A stretch of DNA of 64,000 nt from Novosphingobium capsulatum NBRC 12533 (lineage in GTDB: Bacteria; Pseudomonadota; Alphaproteobacteria; Sphingomonadales; Sphingomonadaceae), in the NCBI RefSeq assembly GCF_001598375.1, contig NZ_BCYV01000013.1, positions 183,283 through 247,282 of the forward strand, written 5' to 3'. The translations under genes were made by a program, and so were the position numbers. Below are positions 42,213-53,122 of the stretch, one piece after another. The notes beneath the pieces were generated by a model. That model saw only the letters and a list, made by a program, of their open reading frames with translations, did not search any database and was not told the DNA's origin. Position 1 is the stretch's first letter. Every line of letters begins with the position of its first letter.

Positions 42213-43948
42213 ACCAGCTTACCGCCTCGGCCGCCATCGCCACCGGCCGCGTCCAGCTGGCCAGCGTGCGCCAGCGTTCGCTGGTCACTGCCAAGGTTCG
42301 CGTCCTGGTGGTCGCGGTCGGCTTTGTCTTCCTCACGCTGACGGCGCTGGTGCGCCTGACGCAGCTGGGCCTGTTCGAACAGGCGCCCGATCGCCGCTCG
42401 CTGGCCGAGGCATTGCTGCCCCCGCGCGGCGAGATCACCGATCGCAACGGCGTGCCGCTGGCCCGCGCGTTTCCGTCCTATTCGCTGTGGTTCAATCCCA
42501 AGGCGCTGGGCGAAAAGGGCAACCCTCTGGTCAAGACGCCCGAGGAAGTGGCCCGCGCCTTGATGCAGATCTTTCCCGATGCCGATTACAAGGATCTGGT
42601 GGCGCGGCTGAAATCGGGCAAGGGCAGCTATCTGCGCAAGCGCGTGCTGCCCGAGGAAGCCAACCGCGTGTTTGCCCTGGGCGAACCGGCGCTGGAATTC
42701 CCGCGCGAGAACCAGCGCTACTATCCCCAAGGCTCGCTCGCGGCCAACGTGCTGGGCTATGTCGATGAAGAGGGCAAGGGCCACGTCGGGATGGAGCAGG
42801 TGCTCGAACCCCGCCTGCTCGATCCGGCGCAGCGCGGCACCCCGGTGGAACTCTCGCTCGATTCGCGCGCCCAGGGTGCGCTGGAAGACGAGCTGCTGCG
42901 CGGCATGCAGGAAAGCAATGCCAAGGGCGCGGCCGGCATCGTGCTCGACGTCGATAGCGGCGAAGTGATCGCGCTCGCCTCGCTGCCTTCGTTCAACCCC
43001 AACCGGTCAGACCGCGCATTCAACGACCTGGTGTTCAACCGCGTGTCGAACCAGGTGTATGAACTGGGTTCCACGTTCAAGCCGATCACCATTGCGGCCG
43101 CGATCGATGCCGGCGTCGTCACCGACCTGTCGGTGCGCTATCCGACCGCGCCGCTGCACATTGCCGGGCGCACCATCCACGACAGCCACAACTTCGGCGC
43201 CTCGCTCAACGTGCCCGAGGCGCTGATCCACTCGTCGAACATCGTCACCGCGCAAGTGGCCGACAAGCTGGGCGGCCCGCTGCTGAGGCAGACGATGATG
43301 GCGCTGCACATGAACCAGCGCCCCACGATCGAGCTGCCGGCGCGCGGGTTTCCGCTATGGCCGCACGGCGAAAACAAGGCTGGCGACTGGAGCCGGATCA
43401 CCACCATGACGGTCAGCTATGGCCACGGCATCGCGGTTACGCCGCTGCATCTGGCCTGCGCCTATGCCGCGCTGGTCAATGGCGGCATCTGGCGCCCGGC
43501 CACGCTGTTCAAGGTCGATCCGGCGCACATTCCGGCCGGCACCCGCGTGTTCAAGGCCTCGACCAGCGCACGCATCCGCCAGTTGCTGCGCATGATCGTG
43601 GCCGATGGCACGGGCCGCAAGGCCGATGCCTCGGGCTTCCGCGTGGGCGGCAAGACCGGCTCGGCCGAAAAGCCCGGCAATGGCGGTTATCGCAAGACGT
43701 CGCTGGTCGCGACCTTTGCGGCCGCCTTCCCGATGGACAAGCCGCGCTATGTGGTCATCGCCATGCTCGATGAACCGCAAGGCACGGCTGCCACCTCGGG
43801 CCAGCGCACGGCGGCCTGGAACGCGGCGCCGATCGTGGGCCGCGTGGTTCCGCGCATCGGGCCGCTGCTGGGCGTGGTGCCCGATGGCAGCCGCGACGTG
43901 GATATTTCGGATCTTTCGCCGTTGATCGGCAATGGAGAAGGTGAATGA
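42209..43948 (+). CDS. ftsI: Septal peptidoglycan transpeptidase FtsI (PBP3)
   Basis: 579-residue class B penicillin-binding protein. One helix (VLVVAVGFVFLTLTALVRL), pedestal domain starting PRGEITDRNGVPLA, transpeptidase motifs S288-T-F-K291, S342-S-N344 and K482-T-G484. GTG start overlapping the ftsL stop. Confidence 0.97.
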   Translation: MNQLTASAAIATGRVQLASVRQRSLVTAKVRVLVVAVGFVFLTLTALVRLTQLGLFEQAPDRRSLAEALLPPRGEITDRNGVPLARAFPSYSLWFNPKALGEKGNPLVKTPEEVARALMQIFPDADYKDLVARLKSGKGSYLRKRVLPEEANRVFALGEPALEFPRENQRYYPQGSLAANVLGYVDEEGKGHVGMEQVLEPRLLDPAQRGTPVELSLDSRAQGALEDELLRGMQESNAKGAAGIVLDVDSGEVIALASLPSFNPNRSDRAFNDLVFNRVSNQVYELGSTFKPITIAAAIDAGVVTDLSVRYPTAPLHIAGRTIHDSHNFGASLNVPEALIHSSNIVTAQVADKLGGPLLRQTMMALHMNQRPTIELPARGFPLWPHGENKAGDWSRITTMTVSYGHGIAVTPLHLACAYAALVNGGIWRPATLFKVDPAHIPAGTRVFKASTSARIRQLLRMIVADGTGRKADASGFRVGGKTGSAEKPGNGGYRKTSLVATFAAAFPMDKPRYVVIAMLDEPQGTAATSGQRTAAWNAAPIVGRVVPRIGPLLGVVPDGSRDVDISDLSPLIGNGEGE

Positions 43949-45411
43949 AGCTGGGTGTGCTGGCACGGTCTGCCGGCGTGGCGCTGCCCGAGGCAGCCGC
44001 TGACATCAACGTAACCGGCTTTGCCATCGACAACCGCAAGGTGGCGCCGGGCACGGTGTTTGGCGCCTTTGCCGGCGCGCAGGTGAATGGTGAAGACTTC
44101 ATTCCCGCCGCCATCGCCGCTGGCGCCGTCGCGGTGGTCGCCCGGCCCGAAGCGCGCGTGGAAGGCGCCGTGCACATCGCCGACGCCAATCCGCGCCGCC
44201 TGTTCGCGCATCTGGCGGCGCCGTTCTTTGCCCCGGTGCCGGAAACCGTGGTGGCTGTGACCGGCACCAACGGCAAGACTTCGACCGTGGAAATGACGCG
44301 CCAGCTGTGGCGCATGGCCGGCCATGCCGCTGCCTCGATCGGCACGCTGGGCGTCACCACCGCCGATGAAAGCGTCTCTACCGGACTGACCACGCCCGAT
44401 ATCGTCACGTTCCTGGCAAACATGCATGGCCTGGCCCGCGAAGGGGTGAGCCATGTTGCCTATGAGGCCTCGAGCCACGGCCTGTCGCAGTTCCGCAACG
44501 AAGGACTGCGAGTGATGGCGGGCGGCTTTACCAACCTGAGCCGCGACCATCTCGATTACCACGAGACGATGGACGCCTATTTTGCGGCCAAGATGCGCCT
44601 GTTTGACGAAGTGGTCGTCGATGGCGGTACGGCCGTGGTCTGGGCCGACGATGCCTGGAGCGACAAGGCCCTGGCCCATGTCGCCGCGCGCGGCCTCAAG
44701 GCGCTGACCGTGGGCGAAAAGGGTGAGGCGATCCGCCTGGCTGGCCGCACGCCGACGCAGCTGGGCCAAGTGCTGGAACTGGTGCACGATGGTGCCACGC
44801 GCAAGGTCACGCTGCCGCTGATCGGCGCCTATCAGGCGGCCAACGCGCTCGTGGCGGCGGGGCTGGTCATCGCCAGCGGCGGCGCGGCGGCGGCAACGCT
44901 CGATGCACTGGCCCGCCTGCAGCCGGTGCGCGGCCGGCTGGAACGCGCGGCGATCAATCGCGCCGGGGCGCCGGTCTATGTCGACTATGCCCACACGCCC
45001 GACGCGATCGAGGCGGCGATTGCCGCGCTGCGCCCGCATGTCGGCGCGCGGCTGATCACCGTAATCGGTGCGGGCGGCGATCGCGATACCGGCAAGCGCG
45101 CGCCGATGGGCGCGGCGGCCTGCGCCGGGTCTGATCTGGTGATCGTGACCGATGACAATCCCCGTGGCGAAGATCCCGCCGCGATCCGAGCTGCCGTAAT
45201 GGCCGGATGCGATGGCCGCGCCGTGGAAGTGGCCGATCGCCGCGCTGCGATTGCCCATGCCGTGGGCCAGGCGGGCAAGGGGGATATCGTGCTGGTGGCC
45301 GGCAAGGGCCACGAACAGGGACAGATCGTGGGGCGTGGTGAAGCCATGCGGGTGCTGCCGTTCGATGACGTGCAGGTGGCCCGTGAATGCGTGGGAGAGA
45401 TAACCGGATGA
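43945..45411 (+). CDS. murE: UDP-MurNAc-L-Ala-D-Glu:meso-diaminopimelate ligase
   Basis: Adds the third residue of the stem peptide. 488 residues; ATP loop VTGTNGKTSTVEM near 107, central HLDYHETM, and TDDNPRGEDP, whose DNPR is the signature for meso-diaminopimelate, not lysine. ATGA overlaps on both sides. Confidence 0.97.
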   Translation: MKLGVLARSAGVALPEAAADINVTGFAIDNRKVAPGTVFGAFAGAQVNGEDFIPAAIAAGAVAVVARPEARVEGAVHIADANPRRLFAHLAAPFFAPVPETVVAVTGTNGKTSTVEMTRQLWRMAGHAAASIGTLGVTTADESVSTGLTTPDIVTFLANMHGLAREGVSHVAYEASSHGLSQFRNEGLRVMAGGFTNLSRDHLDYHETMDAYFAAKMRLFDEVVVDGGTAVVWADDAWSDKALAHVAARGLKALTVGEKGEAIRLAGRTPTQLGQVLELVHDGATRKVTLPLIGAYQAANALVAAGLVIASGGAAAATLDALARLQPVRGRLERAAINRAGAPVYVDYAHTPDAIEAAIAALRPHVGARLITVIGAGGDRDTGKRAPMGAAACAGSDLVIVTDDNPRGEDPAAIRAAVMAGCDGRAVEVADRRAAIAHAVGQAGKGDIVLVAGKGHEQGQIVGRGEAMRVLPFDDVQVARECVGEITG

Positions 45412-46913
45412 CCGCAGCCGCCGCCCTGATCGATTGGCCGCTTGAGGCCGAGGACGACACCCCGCTGGCCCTGTGGACAGCGCAGGAGATCGCGGCGGCA
45501 ACCGGCGGCAAGGCCTCTGTCGCGTTTGCCGTGGGCGGCGTGGCGTTTGACAGCCGCGAGGTGATGGAGGGCGACCTGTTCCTCGCGCTGCGCGGCGAAA
45601 GCGCCGATGGCCACCGCTTTGTCACCGGCGCATTCGGCAAGGGTGCTGCCGCTGCGGTGGTGGAGCATTCGGTGCTGCATCCGCATGTGCTGGTTGACGA
45701 TACCACCGCCGCGCTCGATGCCTTAGGGCGCGCCGCGCGTGCGCGTCTGGCGCCCGAAGCGCGGGTGATCGGGGTGACCGGATCGGCCGGCAAGACTTCG
45801 GTCAAGGAAGCGCTGTTTGCCGCCCTCGATCGCGGCAGCCGGGGGCGGGCGCATCGCTCGGTCAAAAGCTACAACAACCACGTCGGCGTGCCACTCAGCC
45901 TGGCGCGCATGCCGGCGCGCACCCAGTTCGGCGTGTTCGAGATGGGCATGAACCATGCCGGAGAGCTGTCTGCGCTGACGCAGCTGGTGCGGCCGCACGT
46001 TGCCATCGTCACCACCATCGCGCCCGCGCATATCGGCCACTTTAGCGGCGAGGAAGCCATCGCCGATGCCAAGGGCGAAATCTTCGAAGGGCTGGAGGCG
46101 GGCGGCATCGCGATCATCCCGGCCGACAGCCCGCATTATGAACGCCTGCGCGCCAAGGCGGCCCAGCATGCCGGCGTGATCATCGCCTTTGGCCGCGCGG
46201 CCCATGCCGACGTGCGCCTGCTCGATGTGGTGCCGGCGCCGGGCGGTGGTTCACTTGTCACGGCCGACCTGGGTGGCTTTGGCGAAGGCGGCGGCAAGCT
46301 GTGCTATACCGTGGCGCAGCCGGGCGATCACTGGGTGATCAATTCGCTGGCCGTGATGGCCGCCGTGCGCGCCGTGGGTGGAGACCTGGGTGCGGCCGGC
46401 CTGGCGCTGGCAGAAATGGCCGGGCTTGCCGGGCGCGGCGCACGCCATCAGGTGGCTGCCGATGGCGGCGATGGCAGCGGCACCGCGCTGGTGATCGACG
46501 AAAGCTATAATGCCAATCCGGCCTCGATGGCGGTAACGCTGGCTGGCCTGGGCGCCACGCCGGCGGCGCGCCGCATCGCTGTGCTGGGCGCGATGCGTGA
46601 ATTGGGCGCCGATGAAGATCGCTATCACGCCGAGCTGGCTGGGCCTGTGCTGGCCGCCGGCATTGCCCATGCCGTGCTGGTTGGCCCCGAAATGGCGGCA
46701 TTGGCCGCCGCATTGGGGAAAAGCGAGGGAGCCGCGCTTGCAGCGCCCCTGCAAGTCGATCATGTGCAAACGAGTGCCGAGGCAGCAGACGTGCTGGCGC
46801 GGATCGGCATTGCGGGCGGGGACGCCATCCTCGTAAAAGGTTCGAATTCGGTTGGTCTGGGCGCGCTGGTTGACCTGTTGGGGTCAGGGCGCTGGCCTGA
46901 CAAGGAACGGTGA
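45408..46913 (+). CDS. murF: UDP-MurNAc-tripeptide:D-Ala-D-Ala ligase
   Basis: Completes the UDP-MurNAc pentapeptide. 501 residues; ATP loop VTGSAGKTSVKEAL near 125, MGMNHAGELSALTQ, and DESYNANPASM near 362 are family hallmarks. Start at ATG 45408 (ATGA overlap with murE). Confidence 0.96.
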   Translation: MTAAAALIDWPLEAEDDTPLALWTAQEIAAATGGKASVAFAVGGVAFDSREVMEGDLFLALRGESADGHRFVTGAFGKGAAAAVVEHSVLHPHVLVDDTTAALDALGRAARARLAPEARVIGVTGSAGKTSVKEALFAALDRGSRGRAHRSVKSYNNHVGVPLSLARMPARTQFGVFEMGMNHAGELSALTQLVRPHVAIVTTIAPAHIGHFSGEEAIADAKGEIFEGLEAGGIAIIPADSPHYERLRAKAAQHAGVIIAFGRAAHADVRLLDVVPAPGGGSLVTADLGGFGEGGGKLCYTVAQPGDHWVINSLAVMAAVRAVGGDLGAAGLALAEMAGLAGRGARHQVAADGGDGSGTALVIDESYNANPASMAVTLAGLGATPAARRIAVLGAMRELGADEDRYHAELAGPVLAAGIAHAVLVGPEMAALAAALGKSEGAALAAPLQVDHVQTSAEAADVLARIGIAGGDAILVKGSNSVGLGALVDLLGSGRWPDKER

Positions 46914-47978
46914 ATGCTCTATCTCCTGGCTCACTGGCTGCATTATGAAGGCCTGACCAATCTCTTTCGCTATCAGTCGTTCCGGGCCGGGGCGTCGCTG
47001 CTGACCGCGCTGTTGATCGGGCTGATGATCGGGCCGCGCTTCATCAACATGCTGCGCATGCGCCAGGGCAAGGGCCAGCCGATCCGCGAGGATGGGCCGC
47101 AAAGCCACCTAGCCAAGCGCGGCACGCCGACCATGGGCGGGCTGATGATCGTGACGGCGCTGGTGCTGGGTCTGCTGCTGTGGATGGACCTGTCGAGCCG
47201 CTATGTCTGGGCCTGTCTGATCGTCACGCTCGGTTTTGGCCTGATCGGCTTCATGGACGATTACGACAAGGTCACCAAATATGCCCACCAGGGCGTGCCG
47301 GCCAAGGTGCGCCTGCTGCTGGAATTCGTGATCGCCGGGATCGCCGCATGGTTGGTCGTGACCGAAACCAATCTCTACGTGCCGGTGTTCAGCAACCTCT
47401 ATATCCCGCTTGGGCCGTTCTATTTCGTGTTCGCCGCGTTTGTCATCGTGGGCGCGGGCAATGCCGTGAACCTGACCGACGGGCTCGATGGGCTGGCGAT
47501 CATGCCGGTGATCATCGCCTGCGGCACCTTTGCAATCATTGCCTATCTGGCTGGCCGCGCCGACTATGCCCATTACCTGGGCATTCCCCATGTGCCGGGC
47601 GCGGGCGAACTGGCGATCTATTGCGCCGCCGTCATGGGCGCGGGCCTGGCGTTCCTGTGGTTCAATGCGCCGCCGGCCGCGGTGTTCATGGGCGATACCG
47701 GCAGCCTGGCGCTGGGCGGCACGCTGGGCGTAATCGCGGTGGCTGCGCACCATGAAATCGTGCTGGCGATAGTCGGCGGGCTGTTCGTGATGGAAGCCGT
47801 TTCGGTGATCGTGCAGGTCTTCGTCTACAAGCGCACGGGCAAGCGGGTGTTCCGCATGGCCCCGATCCACCACCATTTCGAGCAGCTCGGCTGGAAGGAA
47901 TCGACCGTGGTGATCCGCTTCTGGATCGTCTCGATCGTGCTGGCGCTGCTTGGCCTTGCCACGCTGAAGGTGCGATGA
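46914..47978 (+). CDS. mraY: Phospho-MurNAc-pentapeptide transferase
   Basis: Inner-membrane enzyme forming lipid I on undecaprenyl phosphate. 354 residues, about ten helices; FMDDYDK near 115, [16 protein letters not shown] near 184, [10 protein letters not shown] near 260 and HHHFEQLGW near 318 hold catalytic Asp and His residues. Starts on the base after the murF stop. Confidence 0.98.
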   Translation: MLYLLAHWLHYEGLTNLFRYQSFRAGASLLTALLIGLMIGPRFINMLRMRQGKGQPIREDGPQSHLAKRGTPTMGGLMIVTALVLGLLLWMDLSSRYVWACLIVTLGFGLIGFMDDYDKVTKYAHQGVPAKVRLLLEFVIAGIAAWLVVTETNLYVPVFSNLYIPLGPFYFVFAAFVIVGAGNAVNLTDGLDGLAIMPVIIACGTFAIIAYLAGRADYAHYLGIPHVPGAGELAIYCAAVMGAGLAFLWFNAPPAAVFMGDTGSLALGGTLGVIAVAAHHEIVLAIVGGLFVMEAVSVIVQVFVYKRTGKRVFRMAPIHHHFEQLGWKESTVVIRFWIVSIVLALLGLATLKVR

Positions 47979-49270
47979 TCGTCTCGCCTGCCTTTGCTGG
48001 AAAAAAGTATGCCGTGCTCGGCCTAGCGCGCTCGGGCATGGCCACGGTGGAATGCCTGCTGGCCAGCGGCGCGCTGGTCACCGCCTGGGATGCGCGCGAG
48101 GAACCGCGCGCCGCGCTGGAAGGGCGCGTGACCCTGGCTGATCCGCTGGCGATCGACCTGGCTGGTTTTGCCGGGATCGTGGTTTCCCCCGGCGTGCCGC
48201 TCAACCGCCACCCGATCGCCGCCCATGCCCGCGCCGCTGGCGTGCCAGTAATCGGCGATATCGAACTGTTTGCCCAGGCGCGCGGCGATCTGCCGCCGCA
48301 CCGCGTGGTGGCGATCACCGGCACCAACGGCAAATCCACCACCACGGCGCTGACCCATCATCTGTTGCAGCAGGCCGGCGTGCCCACCTTGATGGGCGGC
48401 AATATCGGCAAGCCGATCCTGGAACAGCAGCCGCTGCCCGCTGGCGGCGTCTATGTGCTGGAACTGTCGAGCTATCAGATCGATCTGACGCAGCGGCTCG
48501 ATGCCGATGTGGCGATCCTGCTCAACCTCAGCCCCGATCACCTTGATCGTTACGACGGCTACGATGGTTATGTCGCGTCCAAGGCGCGGCTGTTTGGCAT
48601 GCAGGCGCCGGGCCACCTCGCGCTGGTGGACATGCGGGCAGAGCTTGACGACGACGTGCTGCGCTTTGCCCCGGAAGGCGCCAACTTCACTTTCATCAAC
48701 GCGATCGATCTGCCCGGTGATCCGGCGCAGTGGCCATCGCTACAGGGCCCGCACAACCGCGCCAATGCCGCCGCTGCGGTGGGCGCGGCGCGCTATCTCG
48801 GGCTGGACGAGCCGACGATCGAGGCCGGCCTCGCCAGCTTCGTGGGCCTGCCCCATCGCATGGAACGCGTGGCGCAAAAGGACGGCGTGCTGTTCGTGAA
48901 CGACAGCAAGGCCACCAATCCGGCTTCCACCGCGCCGGCGCTCGCCGCCTTTCCGCGCATCCACTGGATCGTTGGCGGCCTGCCCAAGGGCGATGACCTG
49001 GACGAATGCGCGCCGCATTTCAGCCATGTCGTGCGCGCCTATACCATTGGCGAGGCGGGCCCGCGCTTTGCCGAAATCCTGGAGCCGGTGCTGCCGGTGA
49101 CGCGCGCCGAGATGCTGGGCGATGCCGTGCGCGCCGCCATGGCCCAGGCCGTACCGGGCGATGTGATCATGCTGTCGCCGGCCTGCGCCAGTTTCGACCA
49201 GTTCCGCGATTTCGAGGCGCGCGGCGAATGCTTCCGCCAGATCGTCGCCGCTCTCACGGCAGGGAGCTGA
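47975..49270 (+). CDS. murD: UDP-MurNAc-L-Ala:D-Glu ligase
   Basis: Adds D-glutamate to UDP-MurNAc-L-Ala. 431 residues. N-terminal [15 protein letters not shown] loop [12 protein letters not shown] near 114, [10 protein letters not shown] near 184, and [11 protein letters not shown] near 309. ATGA overlap with mraY. Confidence 0.97.
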   Translation: MIVSPAFAGKKYAVLGLARSGMATVECLLASGALVTAWDAREEPRAALEGRVTLADPLAIDLAGFAGIVVSPGVPLNRHPIAAHARAAGVPVIGDIELFAQARGDLPPHRVVAITGTNGKSTTTALTHHLLQQAGVPTLMGGNIGKPILEQQPLPAGGVYVLELSSYQIDLTQRLDADVAILLNLSPDHLDRYDGYDGYVASKARLFGMQAPGHLALVDMRAELDDDVLRFAPEGANFTFINAIDLPGDPAQWPSLQGPHNRANAAAAVGAARYLGLDEPTIEAGLASFVGLPHRMERVAQKDGVLFVNDSKATNPASTAPALAAFPRIHWIVGGLPKGDDLDECAPHFSHVVRAYTIGEAGPRFAEILEPVLPVTRAEMLGDAVRAAMAQAVPGDVIMLSPACASFDQFRDFEARGECFRQIVAALTAGS

Positions 49271-49275
49271 CCGGC

Positions 49276-50502
49276 ATGGCTTCAGGCGGCCCCGTCCTGC
49301 CCCCGGCATCGGGCACCGCGCCTGCCGCCACGGCGGCTTCGGCCTCGGCGATGCAGCGCTTCCGGCGCACCCGGCGCAGCGAACTGGTGATCTGGTGGCG
49401 CGAGATCGATCGCGTGCTGCTGGGCCTGATCCTGGTCTTGATGATCGTGGGCGCGATTGCCGTGGCCGCGGCCTCTCCGGCCAGCGCGCATCGCCTCTCC
49501 ACCCATCAAAAGGCGCTGGGCGATCTCTATTTCTTCTGGCGCCAGCTGGAAATGCAGGGGCTTGGCCTGCTCGGCATGTTTGCGGTGTCGCTGCTGCCCA
49601 AGGATACCGCGCGGCGCGCGGCGATCATGCTCGCGGGCGTGATGGTCGTGGCGCTGATCCTGGTGCCGATCATGGGCACCGAGGTAAAGGGCGCCAAGCG
49701 CTGGGTGCTGGGCATCCAGCCATCCGAATTCCTCAAGCCTGGCTTTGCCATCGCCGTGGCCTGGATCCTGTCATGGAAAGTGCGCGATCCGCACATGCCG
49801 GTGATCCGCCTGTCGATGGTGCCGATGCTGGTGGTGGCGGTGCTGCTGATGGCGCAGCCCGATTTCGGCTCTACTGTGCTGTTTGCAGGGGTGTGGTTCG
49901 TGCTCGTGCTGCTCTCGGGCCTGCCGCTGGCGCGGGTGGGCTGGGCAATGGGCGGGGCGATCGTGGCGGTGATCCTGGCCTATCTGTTCTATCCCAACGC
50001 CACGCACCGCATCGACAACTTCCTGTCGGGCGGGGCAGAGTTCGACCAGGTGGACCTGGCCATGCGCACGCTGGTGGCCGGCGGGTGGAGCGGCACTGGC
50101 CTGTGGCTGGGCGCGCGCAAGAACGCGCTGCCCGAGGCGCACACCGACTATATCTTTTCCGTGATCGGGGAAGAGTTCGGCCTGATCTCGTGCGCCATCG
50201 TGGTGATCCTCTACTGCGCCATCGTCCTGCGGGTGTTGCTGCGCCTGGTGGACGAGGAAGACCTGTTCACCGTGCTGGCGGCCACCGGCCTGACCGCGCA
50301 ATTGGCGGGGCAGGCGTTCATCAACATCCTGGTCAACCTGCAGCTGTTCCCATGCAAGGGGATGACGCTGCCGCTGATCAGCTATGGCGGTTCGTCCACC
50401 ATCGCGCTGTTGCTGGGTGTCGGTTTCCTGCTCGCCATCACGCGCCGCAACCCCTATCTGACGCGCGAAACCTTCCATCTGGGCGAATTGACGCGCAAAT
50501 GA
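49276..50502 (+). CDS. ftsW: Septal peptidoglycan polymerase FtsW (SEDS)
   Basis: 408-residue SEDS glycosyltransferase with about ten helices; works with FtsI. GAKRWVLGIQPSEFLKP near 138, MAQPDFGST near 192 (catalytic Asp), and GMTLPLISYGGSS near 365. AGGGAG stands 9 nt before the ATG at 49276, 5 bp after murD. Confidence 0.97.
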   Translation: MASGGPVLPPASGTAPAATAASASAMQRFRRTRRSELVIWWREIDRVLLGLILVLMIVGAIAVAAASPASAHRLSTHQKALGDLYFFWRQLEMQGLGLLGMFAVSLLPKDTARRAAIMLAGVMVVALILVPIMGTEVKGAKRWVLGIQPSEFLKPGFAIAVAWILSWKVRDPHMPVIRLSMVPMLVVAVLLMAQPDFGSTVLFAGVWFVLVLLSGLPLARVGWAMGGAIVAVILAYLFYPNATHRIDNFLSGGAEFDQVDLAMRTLVAGGWSGTGLWLGARKNALPEAHTDYIFSVIGEEFGLISCAIVVILYCAIVLRVLLRLVDEEDLFTVLAATGLTAQLAGQAFINILVNLQLFPCKGMTLPLISYGGSSTIALLLGVGFLLAITRRNPYLTRETFHLGELTRK

Positions 50503-51701
50503 CTGCACAACCTCAACCCGGCGTATCGCGCCATTTCGTGCTGGCCGCTGGCGGCACCGGCGGGCACCTGATTCCCGCCTTTGCCCTGGCCACCGAACTG
50601 CACGCGCGCGGCCATCACGTGGCGCTGATCACCGATGCGCGCGGCGCCAAGATCCCCGGCAAGCCCGATTTCCTCACTGCTCATGTGCTGCCCGCCGGGC
50701 GCCTGGGCAAGAACCCGGTTGCCCTGCTCAAGGGCCTGCGCGCGATCTGGCAGGGCCGCTCGATGGCGCTGCGCCTGTTTGAAAGCTTTGCGCCATCGTG
50801 CGTGATCGGCTTCGGCGGCTACCCGGCGCTGCCCGCGCTGCTGGCGGCGCGCGCGGCGCGCATTCCCACGGTGATCCACGAACAGAACGCCGTGCTGGGC
50901 CGGGTCAATCGCTACCTTGCCAAGGGCGTCGATGCCATCGCCACCGCCTATCCCGAGGTGGACCGCCTCGATCCGCGCTGGTGGGGCAAGGTGCATTTGG
51001 TGGGCAATCCGGTGCGCCCCGAAGTGCTGGCGCTGCGCGGAGAGCCGTTCCCGGAATTTTCCGAAGACAGCCTGTTCCGCGTGCTGGTGACCGGGGGCAG
51101 CCAGGGCGCGTCGGTGCTGGCGCAGGTCGTGCCCGATGGCCTGGCCATGCTGCCGCCCGCCTTGCGCCACCGCCTGCAGGTGACACAGCAGTGCCGGCCG
51201 GAAGACCTGGAAGCCGTGCGCGCGCGCTATGCCGCGCATGAAATTCCCGCCGAACTGGGCACCTATTTCGAAGACATGGCGAGCCGGCTGGCTGGTGCCC
51301 ACCTGTTCGTTGGCCGTGCTGGCGCATCGACCATTGCCGAACTTACCGCCGTGGGCCGCCCGGCGATCCTGGTGCCGCTGCCGATCGCCACGGACGATCA
51401 CCAGGCCGCCAACACCCGCGAAATGGTCAAGGCCGGCGGCGCCCGCGCGATCCGCCAGCCGGGCTTCACGCCCAAGGAACTGGCCAAGCAGATCCAGGCC
51501 ATGGCGATGAACCCTGTGGGGCTGGCCAACGCTGCCCATGCCGCATGGAACTGCGGCTTGCCGCGCGCGGTGGAAGACCTCGCTGATCTGGTCGAAGGGT
51601 TTGGCGGGGCGCCGCTGATGGATGTGATCCGGGTTGACGGCAAGGCGGCCGCCCCGGCAACGGCTGGCGGCGAAGCGCTGGCTTTGGAGAATGAAGCATG
51701 A
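50499..51701 (+). CDS. murG: Lipid II synthase MurG
   Basis: Transfers GlcNAc from UDP-GlcNAc to lipid I. 400 residues. [16 protein letters not shown] (G-loop 1), [26 protein letters not shown] and [10 protein letters not shown] are diagnostic; [11 protein letters not shown] near 272 contacts UDP. C-terminal Ala-rich extension. ATGA overlaps both sides. Confidence 0.97.
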   Translation: MTAQPQPGVSRHFVLAAGGTGGHLIPAFALATELHARGHHVALITDARGAKIPGKPDFLTAHVLPAGRLGKNPVALLKGLRAIWQGRSMALRLFESFAPSCVIGFGGYPALPALLAARAARIPTVIHEQNAVLGRVNRYLAKGVDAIATAYPEVDRLDPRWWGKVHLVGNPVRPEVLALRGEPFPEFSEDSLFRVLVTGGSQGASVLAQVVPDGLAMLPPALRHRLQVTQQCRPEDLEAVRARYAAHEIPAELGTYFEDMASRLAGAHLFVGRAGASTIAELTAVGRPAILVPLPIATDDHQAANTREMVKAGGARAIRQPGFTPKELAKQIQAMAMNPVGLANAAHAAWNCGLPRAVEDLADLVEGFGGAPLMDVIRVDGKAAAPATAGGEALALENEA

Positions 51702-53122
51702 AGGGTGTCGGCGTCGAAATCGGCACGATCCATTTCGTCGGCATCGGCGGCATCGGCATGTCGGGCATTGCCGAAGTGATGCACAACATGGGCTATGCCG
51801 TGCAGGGGTCAGACATGGCGGAAAGCTATGTCGTTGAAGGGCTGCGCGCACGCGGCATCCCGGTGATGATCGGCCAGTGCACGGAAAACGTCGCCAATGC
51901 CCAGGTGGTGGTGACCTCCACTGCGGTGAAGCGCGACAATCCCGAAGTGGTGGCCGCGCTGGAAGCGCGCATTCCCGTGGTGCGCCGCGCGGAAATGCTG
52001 GCTGAACTGATGCGCCTGAAAAACACCGTCGCGGTGGCGGGCACGCATGGCAAGACCACGACTACGTCGCTGGTGGCCTGCCTGCTCGATGCTGGCGGCG
52101 TCGATCCCACGGTGATCAACGGCGGCATCATCAACTCCTACGGCTCCAACGCCCGCCTGGGTGACAGCGACTGGATGGTGGTGGAGGCCGACGAGAGCGA
52201 TGGCTCGTTCTTGCGGCTCGATGGCACGATCGCGGTGGTCACCAACATCGATCCCGAGCATCTCGATCACTATGGCTCGTTCGAGAAGGTCAAGCGTGCC
52301 TTTGTCGAATTCATCGAGAACGTGCCGTTCTATGGCGCGGCGATGCTGTGCATCGACCATCCCGAAGTGCAGGCGATCATCCCGCAGGTGCGCGATCGCC
52401 GCGTGGTGACCTATGGCTTTTCCGCCCAGGCCGACGTGCGCGGCGAAGGCGTGACTCCCGAACCGGGCGGCAACCGCTTCACCGCCGTGCTGCGCCAGCG
52501 CGATGGCTCGTTCCAGCGGATCGAAGACATTCACCTGCCGATGCCCGGCCGCCACAACGTGCAGAACGCGCTGGCCGCGATTGCCGTGGCGGTGGAAATG
52601 GGCGTGCCGCACGATCTGGTGCGCACGGGCTTTGCCAAGTTCGGCGGGGTCAAGCGCCGCTTTACCAAGGTGGGCGAGGTTGCCGTGCCCGGTGGCGAGG
52701 TGGCGGTGATCGATGACTATGGCCATCACCCGGTGGAAATCCGCGCCGTGCTGGCTGCCGCGCGTGAAGGCGTGCGCGGGCGTGTGATCGCCGTGGTCCA
52801 GCCGCACCGCTTCACCCGCCTGCGTGACCACATGGAAGATTTCCAGGGCGCGTTCAACGATGCCGACGTGGTCTATGCGGCGCCTGTCTATCCCGCCGGC
52901 GAACAGCCGATCGAGGGCGTGGACAGCGCCGCCATGGTCGAAGGCGTCAAGGCGCGCGGCCACCGCAGCGCGCATCTGATCGCCGGGCCGGAAGCCTTGG
53001 CCGCCGAACTGGCGCCGCAGCTTCAGGCTGGCGACATGGTCGTGTGCCTGGGGGCTGGCGATATCACCAAGTGGGCGGCCGGCCTGGCGCCGGCGATCGT
53101 GGCGTTGCGGGGTGAGGGGTAA
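51698..53122 (+). CDS. murC: UDP-MurNAc:L-alanine ligase
   Basis: First amino-acid ligase of the pathway, 474 residues. [20 protein letters not shown] loop [12 protein letters not shown] near 115, [12 protein letters not shown] and [12 protein letters not shown]. Its stop TAA shares one base with the murB start (TAATG). Confidence 0.98.
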   Translation: MKGVGVEIGTIHFVGIGGIGMSGIAEVMHNMGYAVQGSDMAESYVVEGLRARGIPVMIGQCTENVANAQVVVTSTAVKRDNPEVVAALEARIPVVRRAEMLAELMRLKNTVAVAGTHGKTTTTSLVACLLDAGGVDPTVINGGIINSYGSNARLGDSDWMVVEADESDGSFLRLDGTIAVVTNIDPEHLDHYGSFEKVKRAFVEFIENVPFYGAAMLCIDHPEVQAIIPQVRDRRVVTYGFSAQADVRGEGVTPEPGGNRFTAVLRQRDGSFQRIEDIHLPMPGRHNVQNALAAIAVAVEMGVPHDLVRTGFAKFGGVKRRFTKVGEVAVPGGEVAVIDDYGHHPVEIRAVLAAAREGVRGRVIAVVQPHRFTRLRDHMEDFQGAFNDADVVYAAPVYPAGEQPIEGVDSAAMVEGVKARGHRSAHLIAGPEALAAELAPQLQAGDMVVCLGAGDITKWAAGLAPAIVALRGEG